Below are positions 46,712-55,997 of a DNA stretch of 64,000 bases, in pieces. A program made the position numbers and the translations under genes. The stretch is taken from contig JAUEDM010000006.1 of the NCBI GenBank assembly GCA_033439685.1, positions 3,286,001 through 3,350,000 of the forward strand, read 5' to 3'. This DNA comes from Apodospora peruviana (lineage: Eukaryota; Ascomycota; Sordariomycetes; Sordariales; Lasiosphaeriaceae). Within the stretch, counting starts at the first letter, position 1. Every line of letters starts with the position of its first letter. The notes below the pieces were generated by a model. That model worked only from the letters and a program-made list of their open reading frames with translations, was not told where the DNA came from and ran no database searches.

Positions 46712-48615
46712 TCAGACCCATGAAATGTTCTTGAGACTGAAAACTGATCCCTCAGTATACCGGTCTTGTCTATCTCGTGTCGAGGCTTGGATCCGATGCA
46801 TCAGGGTGGGCTCGCTAGAAGCCATGAAAGCTTCTCTCTGTGCCTCGGCTCCCCATGCGACAAGCATTTGTTGCCGACGAACCACCTTTGGGGTTTTGAG
46901 GGTGTCCCTCTTTCCAATCTGACGCATGTAAAGGCCAGGCACAATAGTTGCGACGTTGATGAGATCATTGAGCAAATCCGCCCTCGTAGGTTTGGGATTC
47001 AACTTGGCAATGTTGAAGAGCTTGCGATTCTGTAGGACATTTTCGCACCTCAGATCGGAGAGGTTGTCGATGAAGTCCTGGCTCTTCTCCTCCAGGACCT
47101 GATTAGGGCCCCAGAGGATATAAGAATTCACGACCGGGTAGTAATGATGCGTTGCTGTGAGAAGCTTCTCGTGAAACTCGACGGCCGGCTGAATAACATG
47201 CTCTTGACAGCTGCAATGAAATGCGTTGAAATCTATGTCCTTGTAGAAGATCCGGAAAACAGATGCCAGCTCCACCGTAAGCTCTTTCATACGGGAATGT
47301 CGTGACTTTTTATACTCGGGGGAGCAGATCACGGCGTTCAGCGTTTCCGCTCGCCAGGTCCGTAGAGCAAAGAGATCTAGGAGCAATTCGCAGTCAGCCA
47401 CAGCCAATGGCGGGAGTATCTGGAAAACCCGTTCACTGACCTCTCTTCGGTTCTACGTTGGTCTGCATAGACGCCTCCAAAAAGTTGACAGCCTCTACGG
47501 GAGACGGAACGGCCCCGTAAAGTATCTTCTGGAAGATATTGTCGTGTAGAAACCTCATGGCGATAGCGATAAGAATGTCAATATCAGTTTCAGGAAAGAG
47601 GGACCCATTGATAATATCAGGGTGGCTCTTCAGGTGCTTCTTAAGCTTTTGGACGTCTGCGGGCTTCTTCTTCATCATAACCAGCACCTCTTCCAGCTTG
47701 CTGGGATCATCGAGAATGGGTTCGGCGAACTTGGTGACCCAGTCCGCGACGCCGGTGACGAGATCATCAAAGTCCTGGTGATCCGGTAATCTGGTCAGTG
47801 GGGCACATCTCTGGTATATCAGGGACGGTGCAACTTACTCTGCCAACCTCCTCTGGTGTCAGATCCTTCCGGTATGGCTGGAGACTGAAGATGTGAGATC
47901 GCGCGTCATCCAAGTCTGCCTTTAACCTCTGGTTTTCCTTTTCGAGCCCTTCGACCACGCTGAGCAATTGGTCATTTCCGGTTGCCATGTCGTTGAAGTT
48001 GCTTTCTAGGTGCTGTTCCGCCTGGCGAACTGTGCGTTCTGCTTGAATGACACGGTTGTTGGCGTCCTGGAGCTCCTTGCGCATTTTATCTAGTTCTCGC
48101 ATCGCTTTTTCAGGGATGAGCACTTGCTCCCTGTCATGGCTGCTGCTTCGCTCAGGGACGACAATATCGTCCCGGGCCTGAGTTGGCCTCTGCAGGACAG
48201 GCCGGGGGTGACCTGGGGCTTTCTGGGGCTGTTGAGGTTGCTGAGGTTGGGAAGTTGCGGCCCAGCTGTTTGGGAGATCGAGGAGACTGGATGTGTCCGT
48301 GTGCTTCTTGACCTTAGAAGCCCAATCGCCATCCACTGTCTTTGCTCTGTTGTCCTTCTTGAAGTCATGAGAGCCCATGATGGCTGCATCTGCGGCATCT
48401 GCGTTATCACGACTGGGCATCGAGGAACGCGCCTGGGGTCGATCGGTGCCCGAGGAGTCTCGAATATAACGACGTCTATTGTCTTCCAACGAGATGCTTC
48501 CCAAAACTCCTTCCGAATCTTCCTGCGCAACCTTGTCAGGCTTTCTCGGGGGATTGTGCCCCGCGGGCTTGGGCTTGAGTGGCTCGTCCTCAAATGCGCG
48601 TCTGAGATCTTCCAT
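46712..48615 (-). CDS. Coiled-coil protein, family not recognised
   Basis: Three exons: 48615-47839, 47774-47441 and 47376-46712, 591 aa. Both introns are 64 nt (GTAAGT...ACCAG; GTCAGT...CCTAG with a GGCTGACTG branch). They join EEVGR to DFDDLV and EPKR to DLFALRTW. The first ATG of the frame is used. Residues 1-150 are polar and disordered with a Gln/Pro stretch. About 165-250 is a coiled coil (AMRELDKMRKELQDANNRVI, VEGLEKENQRLKADLDDA). The C-terminal 330 residues look globular and helical (LVTGVADWVTKFAEPILDD, FLHDNIFQKILYG, RTWRAETLNAVI, FHEKLLTATHHYYPVVNSY). I know fungal hypothetical proteins with this arrangement but no function. No TM segment or catalytic motif is seen. Confidence 0.8.
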
Positions 48616-50113
48616 CTTGGGACGTACGATGTAAACAACACGATGCAAGAGTTTGGATGAACGACAAGGAATGGAAGGCCTAGGTAGACAGAACGCGGTG
48701 TCCGTGTCGATGGCAGAAGGGCAAGAGTGCGTAGTCCGCGAGAAGGTTTGTCATGACATGGTCTCGGAAGCCCCGAAGCTCGGGGGGGAAGGAGAGACCT
48801 TGGGATGACAACCAGATGTGGCATCCTAGTGCGAGTACATGGTCATTTTCCACGCCAATCTGCCTTGGCTGAAGTTCTGCATAATGTACCTATCTTCTCC
48901 CACTAGAGATGATTTACACAGATTCGAGCTTGCACAGGCTGGATGAAAGAAAGTCTACACAGTCTGAGGCTACTGGGTGCCCGGTCTGTTATGCAGCAAT
49001 GCTGTCACCAACTGAGAGAGTCGGTGCCAAGGTACTACTACGGATACGTGCAGTGACAAGGGGAGAGGGGTTGTCGTGTTAGATCATTGGATGGCCCTTG
49101 TTGGAGCCACGGCACCCCAGCGCCCACAAGCCCCAGCGTCGCCTTGGACAGCCTTGTGATTCGTACCTTCCACTCCATGTCAAACCAACAACAACGTCAG
49201 TCAATTTCGAGATGGTCTCAATCGCGGCGATATTGGATTAAATATGGTCTACAGAGGCTTCTTTTCTGCCGCGGGCTATTTTTGGATGTCGACACAGAGC
49301 AAACTCCATTGCAGTCCATTGCAAGAATACATGGTGCGGACGCCTTCTGGTCTATACATCACCTCATATTGGGCCACACCTGCGGTTTGCGTTAGGCATT
49401 CTTGGATGCACCATGGTCCGCGACGGGCTGCCGTAGCCTTGAACCCAATGAAAGAGACCGGCCTCTTCTCTCGCCGCTGCAGACGGCGAGGCGGACTTCT
49501 AGCTGTGGCATGGACAGATAAGTAAGCCACATGGAACTAATGATAAGAAGTATGGGTTAGTCCAAACTAGAGCCGAGAGTGCCATTTCTGGTGTTGGTCA
49601 AGCCGAGTGTCTTGACGCAAACTCGAGAATTGAAAGTTGAGGCCAAGGAAACTAAGGTAAGCTAGCAGTGAAACGGAGACGATACTGGCGACTTCCCATA
49701 GAGAAGCTTCACAACTCCGGCCAGGAGGTGGAAGAAACCTTGGGGTACCTCCGTCCGATGTCCACACCGGTCACCAGGTAGGTACCAGTGGTACCTTACC
49801 TTATCGTTCTTTCCTTCGCAACACTACAGCCACTGTGCTCTCCACCAAGGTGGGTGCTTCACTTCTTGCGTTGCTCTCTTATCAGCTCTCCCTTTTAACT
49901 TGCCGTCGTCTTCGCCGAAGGAAAGCAAACTCCCCTCCGACTTTCCTTAACTTTTCTCTTTTCTACGTTGGTTCCCCTAATAATAATTTGCTCTTTCCCA
50001 TCAACGGCTTATTGCGGTTTTTTAATATCCATTCCTTGGGTAGGAGTATACTCACACCCGTTCAAGAGCACAAACCTACCCGTTCAAGAACGTAAACACA
50101 CATATTCGCCTCA
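48616..50113. other. Intergenic between divergent genes
   Basis: Holds the promoters of the coiled-coil gene (minus) and Hsp70-like gene (plus). GGTAGGTACCAGTGGTACCTTACCTTA at about 49777-49802 combines both orientations of the dispersed motif. The T/C-rich DNA of 49800-50100 is the probable leader. No gene supported. Confidence 0.5.
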
Positions 50114-52067
50114 ATGGACTTCGAGAGGCTACAAATTACTGAGCGCAAGATCATTGTCGGCGTCGACTTTGGTACAACCTACTCGGGCGTGGCCTGGGCA
50201 GAAACCCAGCGCTCCGACCGGCGCGTTGCCATCACGTCATGGCCGGTGTCCAAGACCATCCTCGAGGGCGAGTCTTCAGACAAAGTCCCGACCAAACTCC
50301 GCTACTCAGGCAACGGCATCGAATGGGGGTTTTCCATCCCTGTGACCGCCCCTCGCGACGAAATCATTGAGTGGTTCAAGCTGTACGTCTCCTTACACCT
50401 TCTCCTAGATTACTGCTCACCCGCCGTGACAGAGACCTTGACCGTTCGCTCCAGCCCTTGGGAAATTCCGTCTCCAATGTTGCCAGCAGAGGAGGCCGCG
50501 ATGTGGACACCTTGGTCACCGACTACATCTCCGCGCTCGGAGACCACCTCATGTACACGCTGCGTGAGAAGCTGGGCGAAACCTTTGTCAGTGGCATACC
50601 TTTGGAGGTTGTCGTCACGGTTCCTGCAATCTGGAGCGATCTGGCCAAAGACAAGACAAGGCAGGCCTGTCAGCGAGCGAGCGGCCTCTCCACGGTAATT
50701 CCGATCCACCTCATTTCCGAGCCTGAGGCTGCAGCCATCTATGCCCTACACGGTCTTGACCCCCACGGTCTCAAGATTGGTGAAAGGTGAGGGTTACTTC
50801 CTGCGATATTGGCGAAGTCATGACGCTAACAGATCGGTTCCTAGCTTTGTCATTTGCGATGCTGGTGGTGGCACGGTTGATCTTATCTCGTACACTATCC
50901 TCAAGCTCAAGCCATTTCTTGAGGTCCAAGAGGCGGCGGCAGGTACTGGTGCTTTGTGTGGTTCTACGTTTCTGAACATGAGATTTGCCAAATGGCTCAA
51001 GGCCAAACTTGGAAAAGAACCTGGCTTTGACGACGAGATGATGGCCGAAGCAATGGAGAGATTCGAGAAAACCGTAAGCTAGTAACCCAATTCAAAATAC
51101 ACACGTCACACAACTAACACTGTCCATCAGGTTAAACGCCAGTATAACATGAGTGTGCTCCCTGAGGAGACATACACCATCCCGGTCGGAGGTCTGGCGA
51201 ACAACAAGGATTTGGGAATCACCCGTGGTCGTTACGCGTTGAAGGTATTCCAACAGCTTATCAAAGATGCATTTCTTGGTTGAACTAGGATAACAAGACT
51301 TCTAGGCATCCGATCTCCAGACAATCTTCGAGCCAGTAATTCAAGAAGTCATCAAACTTGTCAAGGACCAGATCATGTCCAGCAAGGTGCCCATCCGAGC
51401 TGTGCTTCTGGTTGGCGGTTTTGGCGCATCCAACTACCTGAAGGAACGACTTCGCAATGCGGTCGACCGCAAAATCGAAATCATGCAACCTCCAAACGCC
51501 TGGCTTGCGGTTGTCCACGGCGCCGTCATGAAAGGTCTCGCGCTGAGTGCACCGAACGAGCTCACAACGGTCAGCGTTAAGAACCGCAAGGCGCGCAGAC
51601 ACTACGGCATAGAATGGCGGACCCGCTATGACGAGAGCATTCACAGCCACCTCCGGGAGCAGCGAGAGTGGAGCGGCTTCGACGGCGGCTATAGGGTTCT
51701 CACGATGCAGTGGTTCATCAAGGCCGGTGATGCCGTGTCGGAGAATCAGCCGTTCTTCACCGAGTTTGTCTGGTCCGGTCTTGTGAGTGCGGGACGCATT
51801 AATAACTTTAGGTTGAATGTCTACTGTGACCGCACGCAGAGAAAAGCGCCAGTAGCAAAGGATGGCAACGTCGAACTGCTTTGCAATGTTGATGCGGATA
51901 TCAGCCATATCCCCGAGAACCTGCTGAACAGACGGAGAGGGAAGGACGGAAAGTTGTACTATGAGCTCAGCTGCAAGGTTGAGGCCATCTACCTCTCGGC
52001 CACGACACAGTATACCCTCATATACAACAACCAGAGATATAACTCTGTCACAGCCGAATACGTTTAG
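50114..52067 (+). CDS. Divergent Hsp70-like ATPase (actin-like fold)
   Basis: Five exons: 50114-50382, 50433-50786, 50845-51073, 51131-51244 and 51306-52067, 575 aa. The four introns are 50-61 nt with GT-AG ends, and phases all agree. Nucleotide-binding motifs are intact: phosphate-1 IIVGVDFGTTYSGVAWAE (residues 13-30), connect-1-like ISEPEAAAIYAL, phosphate-2 FVICDAGGGTVDL and the adenosine motif AVLLVGGFGASNYLKERL. It lacks the canonical Hsp70 substrate domain and EEVD/HDEL tail. The last 190 residues form a domain I do not recognise. This matches the large, expanded set of fungal Hsp70-like proteins related to HSPA12. Functions of that set are mostly unknown; some lie near heterokaryon-incompatibility or secondary-metabolite genes, but no such neighbours exist here. 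ATP binding is very likely; chaperone activity is uncertain. Confidence 0.9.
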
Positions 52068-52670
52068 GATTGCGCACCAGATGCAGTTTGCTGCCTGCCA
52101 CTCTCGCAGCCTCTCCTCGAATCTATTGGTAGCTTAAGGCGGCGCCAACTTCGCTTGATGTGGCTCCCATTCGGCTTGACTGTAGATTTTTAACTTGGCC
52201 GCATACTTCTGTACAAGACTAAACACCATAGTCGGCGCTCTTGCCCTATTTTACTTTTTTCCTCATTACACTTTTTGTTGGCTGCATCTGCGAATGTCTA
52301 TTTTTGAGGAGGTTTCGAGGGACTGTAGGGAACGTCTTGCCAGACTGTAGGTACTCCTTTACCGGGATCTGGAAATCTTATCACAAGTACCTTCCAAGGC
52401 CTTATTTAAATAAAAAATAGCCGTTATGTTCGCTATATATTGTAATGGGCTAAGGTAGTATATTTGCAACAAGCTAGGCCTTCTTTGCTACGAAGACGCA
52501 AAACATGAGGAGAGGAAAGAAAGAGAAATTGGGCAGCTCTTTAAGAGCTGCATCTAAATGTACATGACTGCGGTAGGCCCGCCAGAAAGGGAGAGAAGAT
52601 TCCAGATGTGTCGGTGTGCGTTTGAGGAATCGTGTTGTGGTACGTGTATGCGCTTGGTGTTTTCTGGGAA

Positions 52671-52960
52671 TTGTGACGGTTGGTGCGATTGAGCTTTGAT
52701 TGAATTGATTGCCATCGTCAACGGTATATAACCCATTAGAATTCCAAAGGCTGCCACCTTTGGTATTCTGGCATCCTTTTGCGATTGAGGGGGGTTTGGT
52801 GTAATGGTTTGGGTCATTGCACTGGCTCGTCAAGGAATGGCTTCAACATGGGTGAATAGCCAGAATACCAAAGGTGTCAGCCTTTGGAATTCTAATGGGT
52901 TATATACCGTTGACAGTCGCAATCCATTCAATCAAGGCTCAATCGCACCGACCGTCACAA
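52671..52960. repeat. Fold-back inverted repeat, 102-bp arms
   Basis: The left arm 52671-52772 and right arm 52859-52960 are reverse complements over 102 bp with roughly ten mismatches, separated by 86 bp. Each arm can be read to contain GNSKGLYTVD-like peptides in opposite strands, which shows the duplication. Mismatches include several C/T and G/A differences. No target-site duplication or transposase is visible. A MITE-like or palindromic rearrangement product is the likely origin. Confidence 0.85.
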
Positions 52961-52993
52961 CTATCTCTTATTTTTTTTTAGCGTTATTACTTT

Positions 52994-53097
52994 GAAGACT
53001 AGGGATTTCATCGAGTCCTCCTACTTCGTTTTGGGGATTCTCTGGAAAACCCCCTACTTACGAAGTAGGGGGACTCCATGAAAATCCCCAGTCCTTC
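52994..53097. repeat. Second hairpin-forming inverted repeat, about 35-bp arms
   Basis: The left arm 52994-53028 (GAAGACTAGGGATTTCATCG...) pairs with the right arm 53061-53097 (...CATGAAAATCCCCAGTCCTTC) with a few mismatches and about 32 bp between. The inner part CTACTTCG/CGAAGTAG is perfect. It lies only 34 bp after the larger fold-back. Confidence 0.8.
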
Positions 53098-53386
53098 AAA
53101 TATCTGGAACCCAAATCTGTTGAAATCCTTTTTTTCACCACTGGATACGGGGTAAGAAGAATAGCGGATTGTTAATTAATCGAAACTCTGCTGGTCATGC
53201 ATCGAAAGCTCCCTCCTCTGTCCTCATCTCTCCCTGTCATCTCTTTTTGTTATACTTGACTGCTTTTGGTGTTGAATGTGGGGTGGGAAGAGAAGTGGGA
53301 GTAGGGGGCTGGAGCTCATTGTCGGGGGGTTTCTCCATCACAAATATTTTGTTATTGTCATCTTCTTTCTACCAACTGTGAACTGC

Positions 53387-53460
53387 GTTGTGGTGGATCG
53401 AACTGGGCTTGTGTGTGTGGCCAACAGTCATGTTGTGGTGGATTGAACTGGGTGTTTGTG
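53387..53460. repeat. 45-bp-period direct repeat, two copies
   Basis: GTTGTGGTGGAT(C/T)GAACTG at 53387 recurs at 53432. The two copies differ slightly over about 29 bp. Confidence 0.8.
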
Positions 53461-54150
53461 CGTCGATGGAATATGGTTGATGTAGTACTCGGGCAGGTTC
53501 TTCCCGGGACACATATCGATGAAAAATAATAGTAAGAGTCAGACATATGAGGAACGAATACAGCGCAGTAGTTTTAGCCATTGCTCTTCTCTATATTTGG
53601 CTCAGGTGTCTGCAACTGTCAATTATCCTTCTCCCTTTTTGTGTATCCCTTCGTCTCGGTGCACCCCACCAGGCAGCTGCTGTATCTCCTCTATGGGCAG
53701 CAGATTTATACCTCATGTATCTTGACATAAAAGTCATACAAATATACACTAAACACCAGTCGCCCATTTGTAGTTACTGGTCATTCATCCACCCTCATAA
53801 TATCCACATTCTGTCCCACTCACCGTGTACGTGCCTAGTAAAATGCCTCGTCCAACAGACCGGCCATCATTTGGCTAGAACGGGCCCAAGTACTTGGTCC
53901 GGCTTGCTTTCGTGGGGGTCGATTTGAATCATTCAGCTCATCTCATTGAGTTTGTATGTGGCGCGCTGATATGAGTCTCGTTTGCTCTTCACTGGTGTTT
54001 CTATCGGCGGTAACATTTCGATGATGCCTTCGAGTATGTGCGCCAAAATACGGCTCAGATATGCCACAACTAGTTGTAAGCTCGATGGTGGTGGTGCGCA
54101 AAAGCAGCGCTGCTAGTTTTAAAAGTAGTCAAAAGAACACCCATTATTCT

Positions 54151-55650
54151 TCAAGACTCCTTCCGCTGCTGCTGCTGCTGCTGCTTGACCTTCTTCCTCG
54201 GCCAGTCGGGACAAATATCAATCTTGTCCCTCGGGTACCAAAGCTCGAGAAACAGAAACAGCAAATAGTCGACAATGACGACTAGACAGAACAGCTTGCC
54301 CGCCCAGATGCCGCACCCGTAATACCGCTTGAGGCGGTCAATCAGCGCAAAGCTCTGCACGCCTGACCGGCCCCGGTTAGCGGTCCAGCTGGCCGCGGCC
54401 ACGGCCGACGCCGCGTCGTAACTGTAGAACTCGGCCTCGCTGATGGCGCCCGAGATGCCGTTATACACGCGCTCGGTGCGCAACGCTACGTTGGTCCACG
54501 AGTACATGTTTTTCACCTGCTCGTGAAACAGTTCGGTGCGGACCTTGTTGGCACGCAGGGCCGCGATGGCCTTTCCGGTGGCGGCCACCAGGTCGTCCTC
54601 TTCTGGCTTGGCAAAGACGGTCATGTGCGACGGGAGCACCTCGGGGATGCCGCCGACCTGGGTGCAGACGACGTACAGCCCGCAGCTGGCGGCCTCGACG
54701 ATGACGGTGCCGAAGGCTTCCGTCAGGGACGGGTGCAGGTAGATGTGGCCGCGCACCATGACGTCGCGGACCTCCTCGTGGCGGATAGGACCCAACATCT
54801 CGACGCGGTCCTGCAGCACGTTCTGCTCGATCATCTGCTCCAGGTCGATGGATTTGGGGCCGGAGCCGGCGATGATGAAGCGCGTGTTAGGGTGGTTTTC
54901 GAGGATGCGAGGGATCGCGGCGGTTAGGAGGTCGGTGCCTTTGTTGTAGAATAGACGGGAGATGACGACGATTGTGATGGTATCGTGGGGTCCGAGCTGA
55001 CGGGCGGGCGGAGGGCCGTGGTGGTGGCCAAAGGACTGACCGCCGGCGCCGGCGGATATTGACGATGTTGCCGGGCCGGATAGAGGCTTGAAGTTCTCGG
55101 CGACGACGGCGTTGGGGATCACCGAGACCATCAGCGGGTCGAGCGATGCTCTGAGAACGGTGTTCTCTTTGCATGTATGGCTCACGCAGATGACGTGGTC
55201 GACATCGCTGAGACTGAACTTGAGCAGCTTGTTGGCCAGGATGCTGGCAGCATCGGCGAAGCCAAAAAGGGAGTGGTCAGTGTAGACTGTCCGCAGACCC
55301 ATCGTCCTTGCGTGTAATATTGCCTCATGGCACAGACTGCTTAGACTGGCATGGCCGTGGACAATGTCGATGCGCTCGCGCAGGACGATGTTGCGGAAGA
55401 TGGGGAAGAAGGACAGCACGGCCGGAAAAGTTGCCGAGCGGTAGATGACCATGAAGGGGACATGGTAGACCTTGAGACCGTTTGTGAGGTAGCGCACGCC
55501 GGTCCGGCCTTCGTACGCGTGGGTGATGATTATGACCTTGTGGCCGCGGTCAATGAGTTTGGTCGACAGCTGGTAAATATGGCTCTCGATTCCTCCGGGC
55601 TGCGGGAAGAAGAAGTCACAGACCATGGCGATATTGTATGCCGGCGCCAT
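54151..55650 (-). CDS. GPI3: GPI3/PIG-A, catalytic subunit of phosphatidylinositol N-acetylglucosaminyltransferase
   Basis: Single-exon 499-aa protein. It catalyses the first step of GPI-anchor synthesis, transfer of GlcNAc from UDP-GlcNAc to phosphatidylinositol on the cytosolic face of the ER, within the GPI-GnT complex. Hallmarks are the N-terminal MVCDFFFPQPGGIESHIYQL, VHGHASLSSLCHEAILHARTMG, YTDHSLFGFAD, the GT4 core VVISRLFYNKGTDLL and FIIAGSGPK, and the E-x7-E motif EAFGTVIVE near residues 312-320. A single C-terminal TM segment (LFCLVVIVDYLLFLFLELWY, near 455-475) anchors it, followed by a short tail ending in a Gln run encoded by a CTG/CAG microsatellite (54165-54184). Length and TM placement match the family. 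It is divergent from DBP6, 347 bp between start codons. Confidence 0.98.
   Translation of the reverse strand: MAPAYNIAMVCDFFFPQPGGIESHIYQLSTKLIDRGHKVIIITHAYEGRTGVRYLTNGLKVYHVPFMVIYRSATFPAVLSFFPIFRNIVLRERIDIVHGHASLSSLCHEAILHARTMGLRTVYTDHSLFGFADAASILANKLLKFSLSDVDHVICVSHTCKENTVLRASLDPLMVSVIPNAVVAENFKPLSGPATSSISAGAGGQSFGHHHGPPPARQLGPHDTITIVVISRLFYNKGTDLLTAAIPRILENHPNTRFIIAGSGPKSIDLEQMIEQNVLQDRVEMLGPIRHEEVRDVMVRGHIYLHPSLTEAFGTVIVEAASCGLYVVCTQVGGIPEVLPSHMTVFAKPEEDDLVAATGKAIAALRANKVRTELFHEQVKNMYSWTNVALRTERVYNGISGAISEAEFYSYDAASAVAAASWTANRGRSGVQSFALIDRLKRYYGCGIWAGKLFCLVVIVDYLLFLFLELWYPRDKIDICPDWPRKKVKQQQQQQRKES
54165..54184. repeat. (CTG)n microsatellite coding for C-terminal poly-Gln of GPI3
   Basis: Seven consecutive CTG/CAG units, read on the minus strand as Gln in the last 15 residues. 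Confidence 0.9.
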
Positions 55651-55997
55651 TTTATTAGGTTCTGGGTAGAAGCGGTATCATCATGGTATTTTATAATATT
55701 TAATGAGAGACAGAGCAACAAGCTCACTTCAAATGATCAAATGAGACATGTCAGGTTCGCGCCTGCCGTGAACTGGCCCGGGATGATTGGCAGTCCGGCC
55801 AAACCCTGCCACTGCGGCCAACAGGGTTTCATTGGATGGTCATCGATAACGATAAGGCGAGCTTCTTGGCGGTGAGCCGGGGCAATTGGTTCGCGACTCC
55901 AGTAAAAAGTTGAGCCCCACCAATGAATGTCTACAGGCCATTCAAGTTTGCGAATGCGCTGGGCAACTTACAAGCAGGATCACATTGTCGACGGAAA
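55651..55997. promoter_or_regulatory. Shared divergent promoter region of GPI3 and DBP6
   Basis: 347 bp separate the two start codons. If DBP6 used the upstream in-frame ATG at 55923, the gap would be 272 bp. A GCCAATG-type CCAAT-like sequence occurs in GACCATCCAATGAAAC near 55832-55845. Binding-site assignments are not possible from inspection. Confidence 0.5.

Larger units (their letters stand above)
52068..54150. other. Intergenic with fold-back and tandem repeats
   Basis: 3' UTR of the Hsp70-like gene, then the two inverted-repeat structures and the 45-bp tandem repeat listed separately, then 3' flank of GPI3. Small frames inside the repeats mirror one another and are not genes. Confidence 0.5.
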
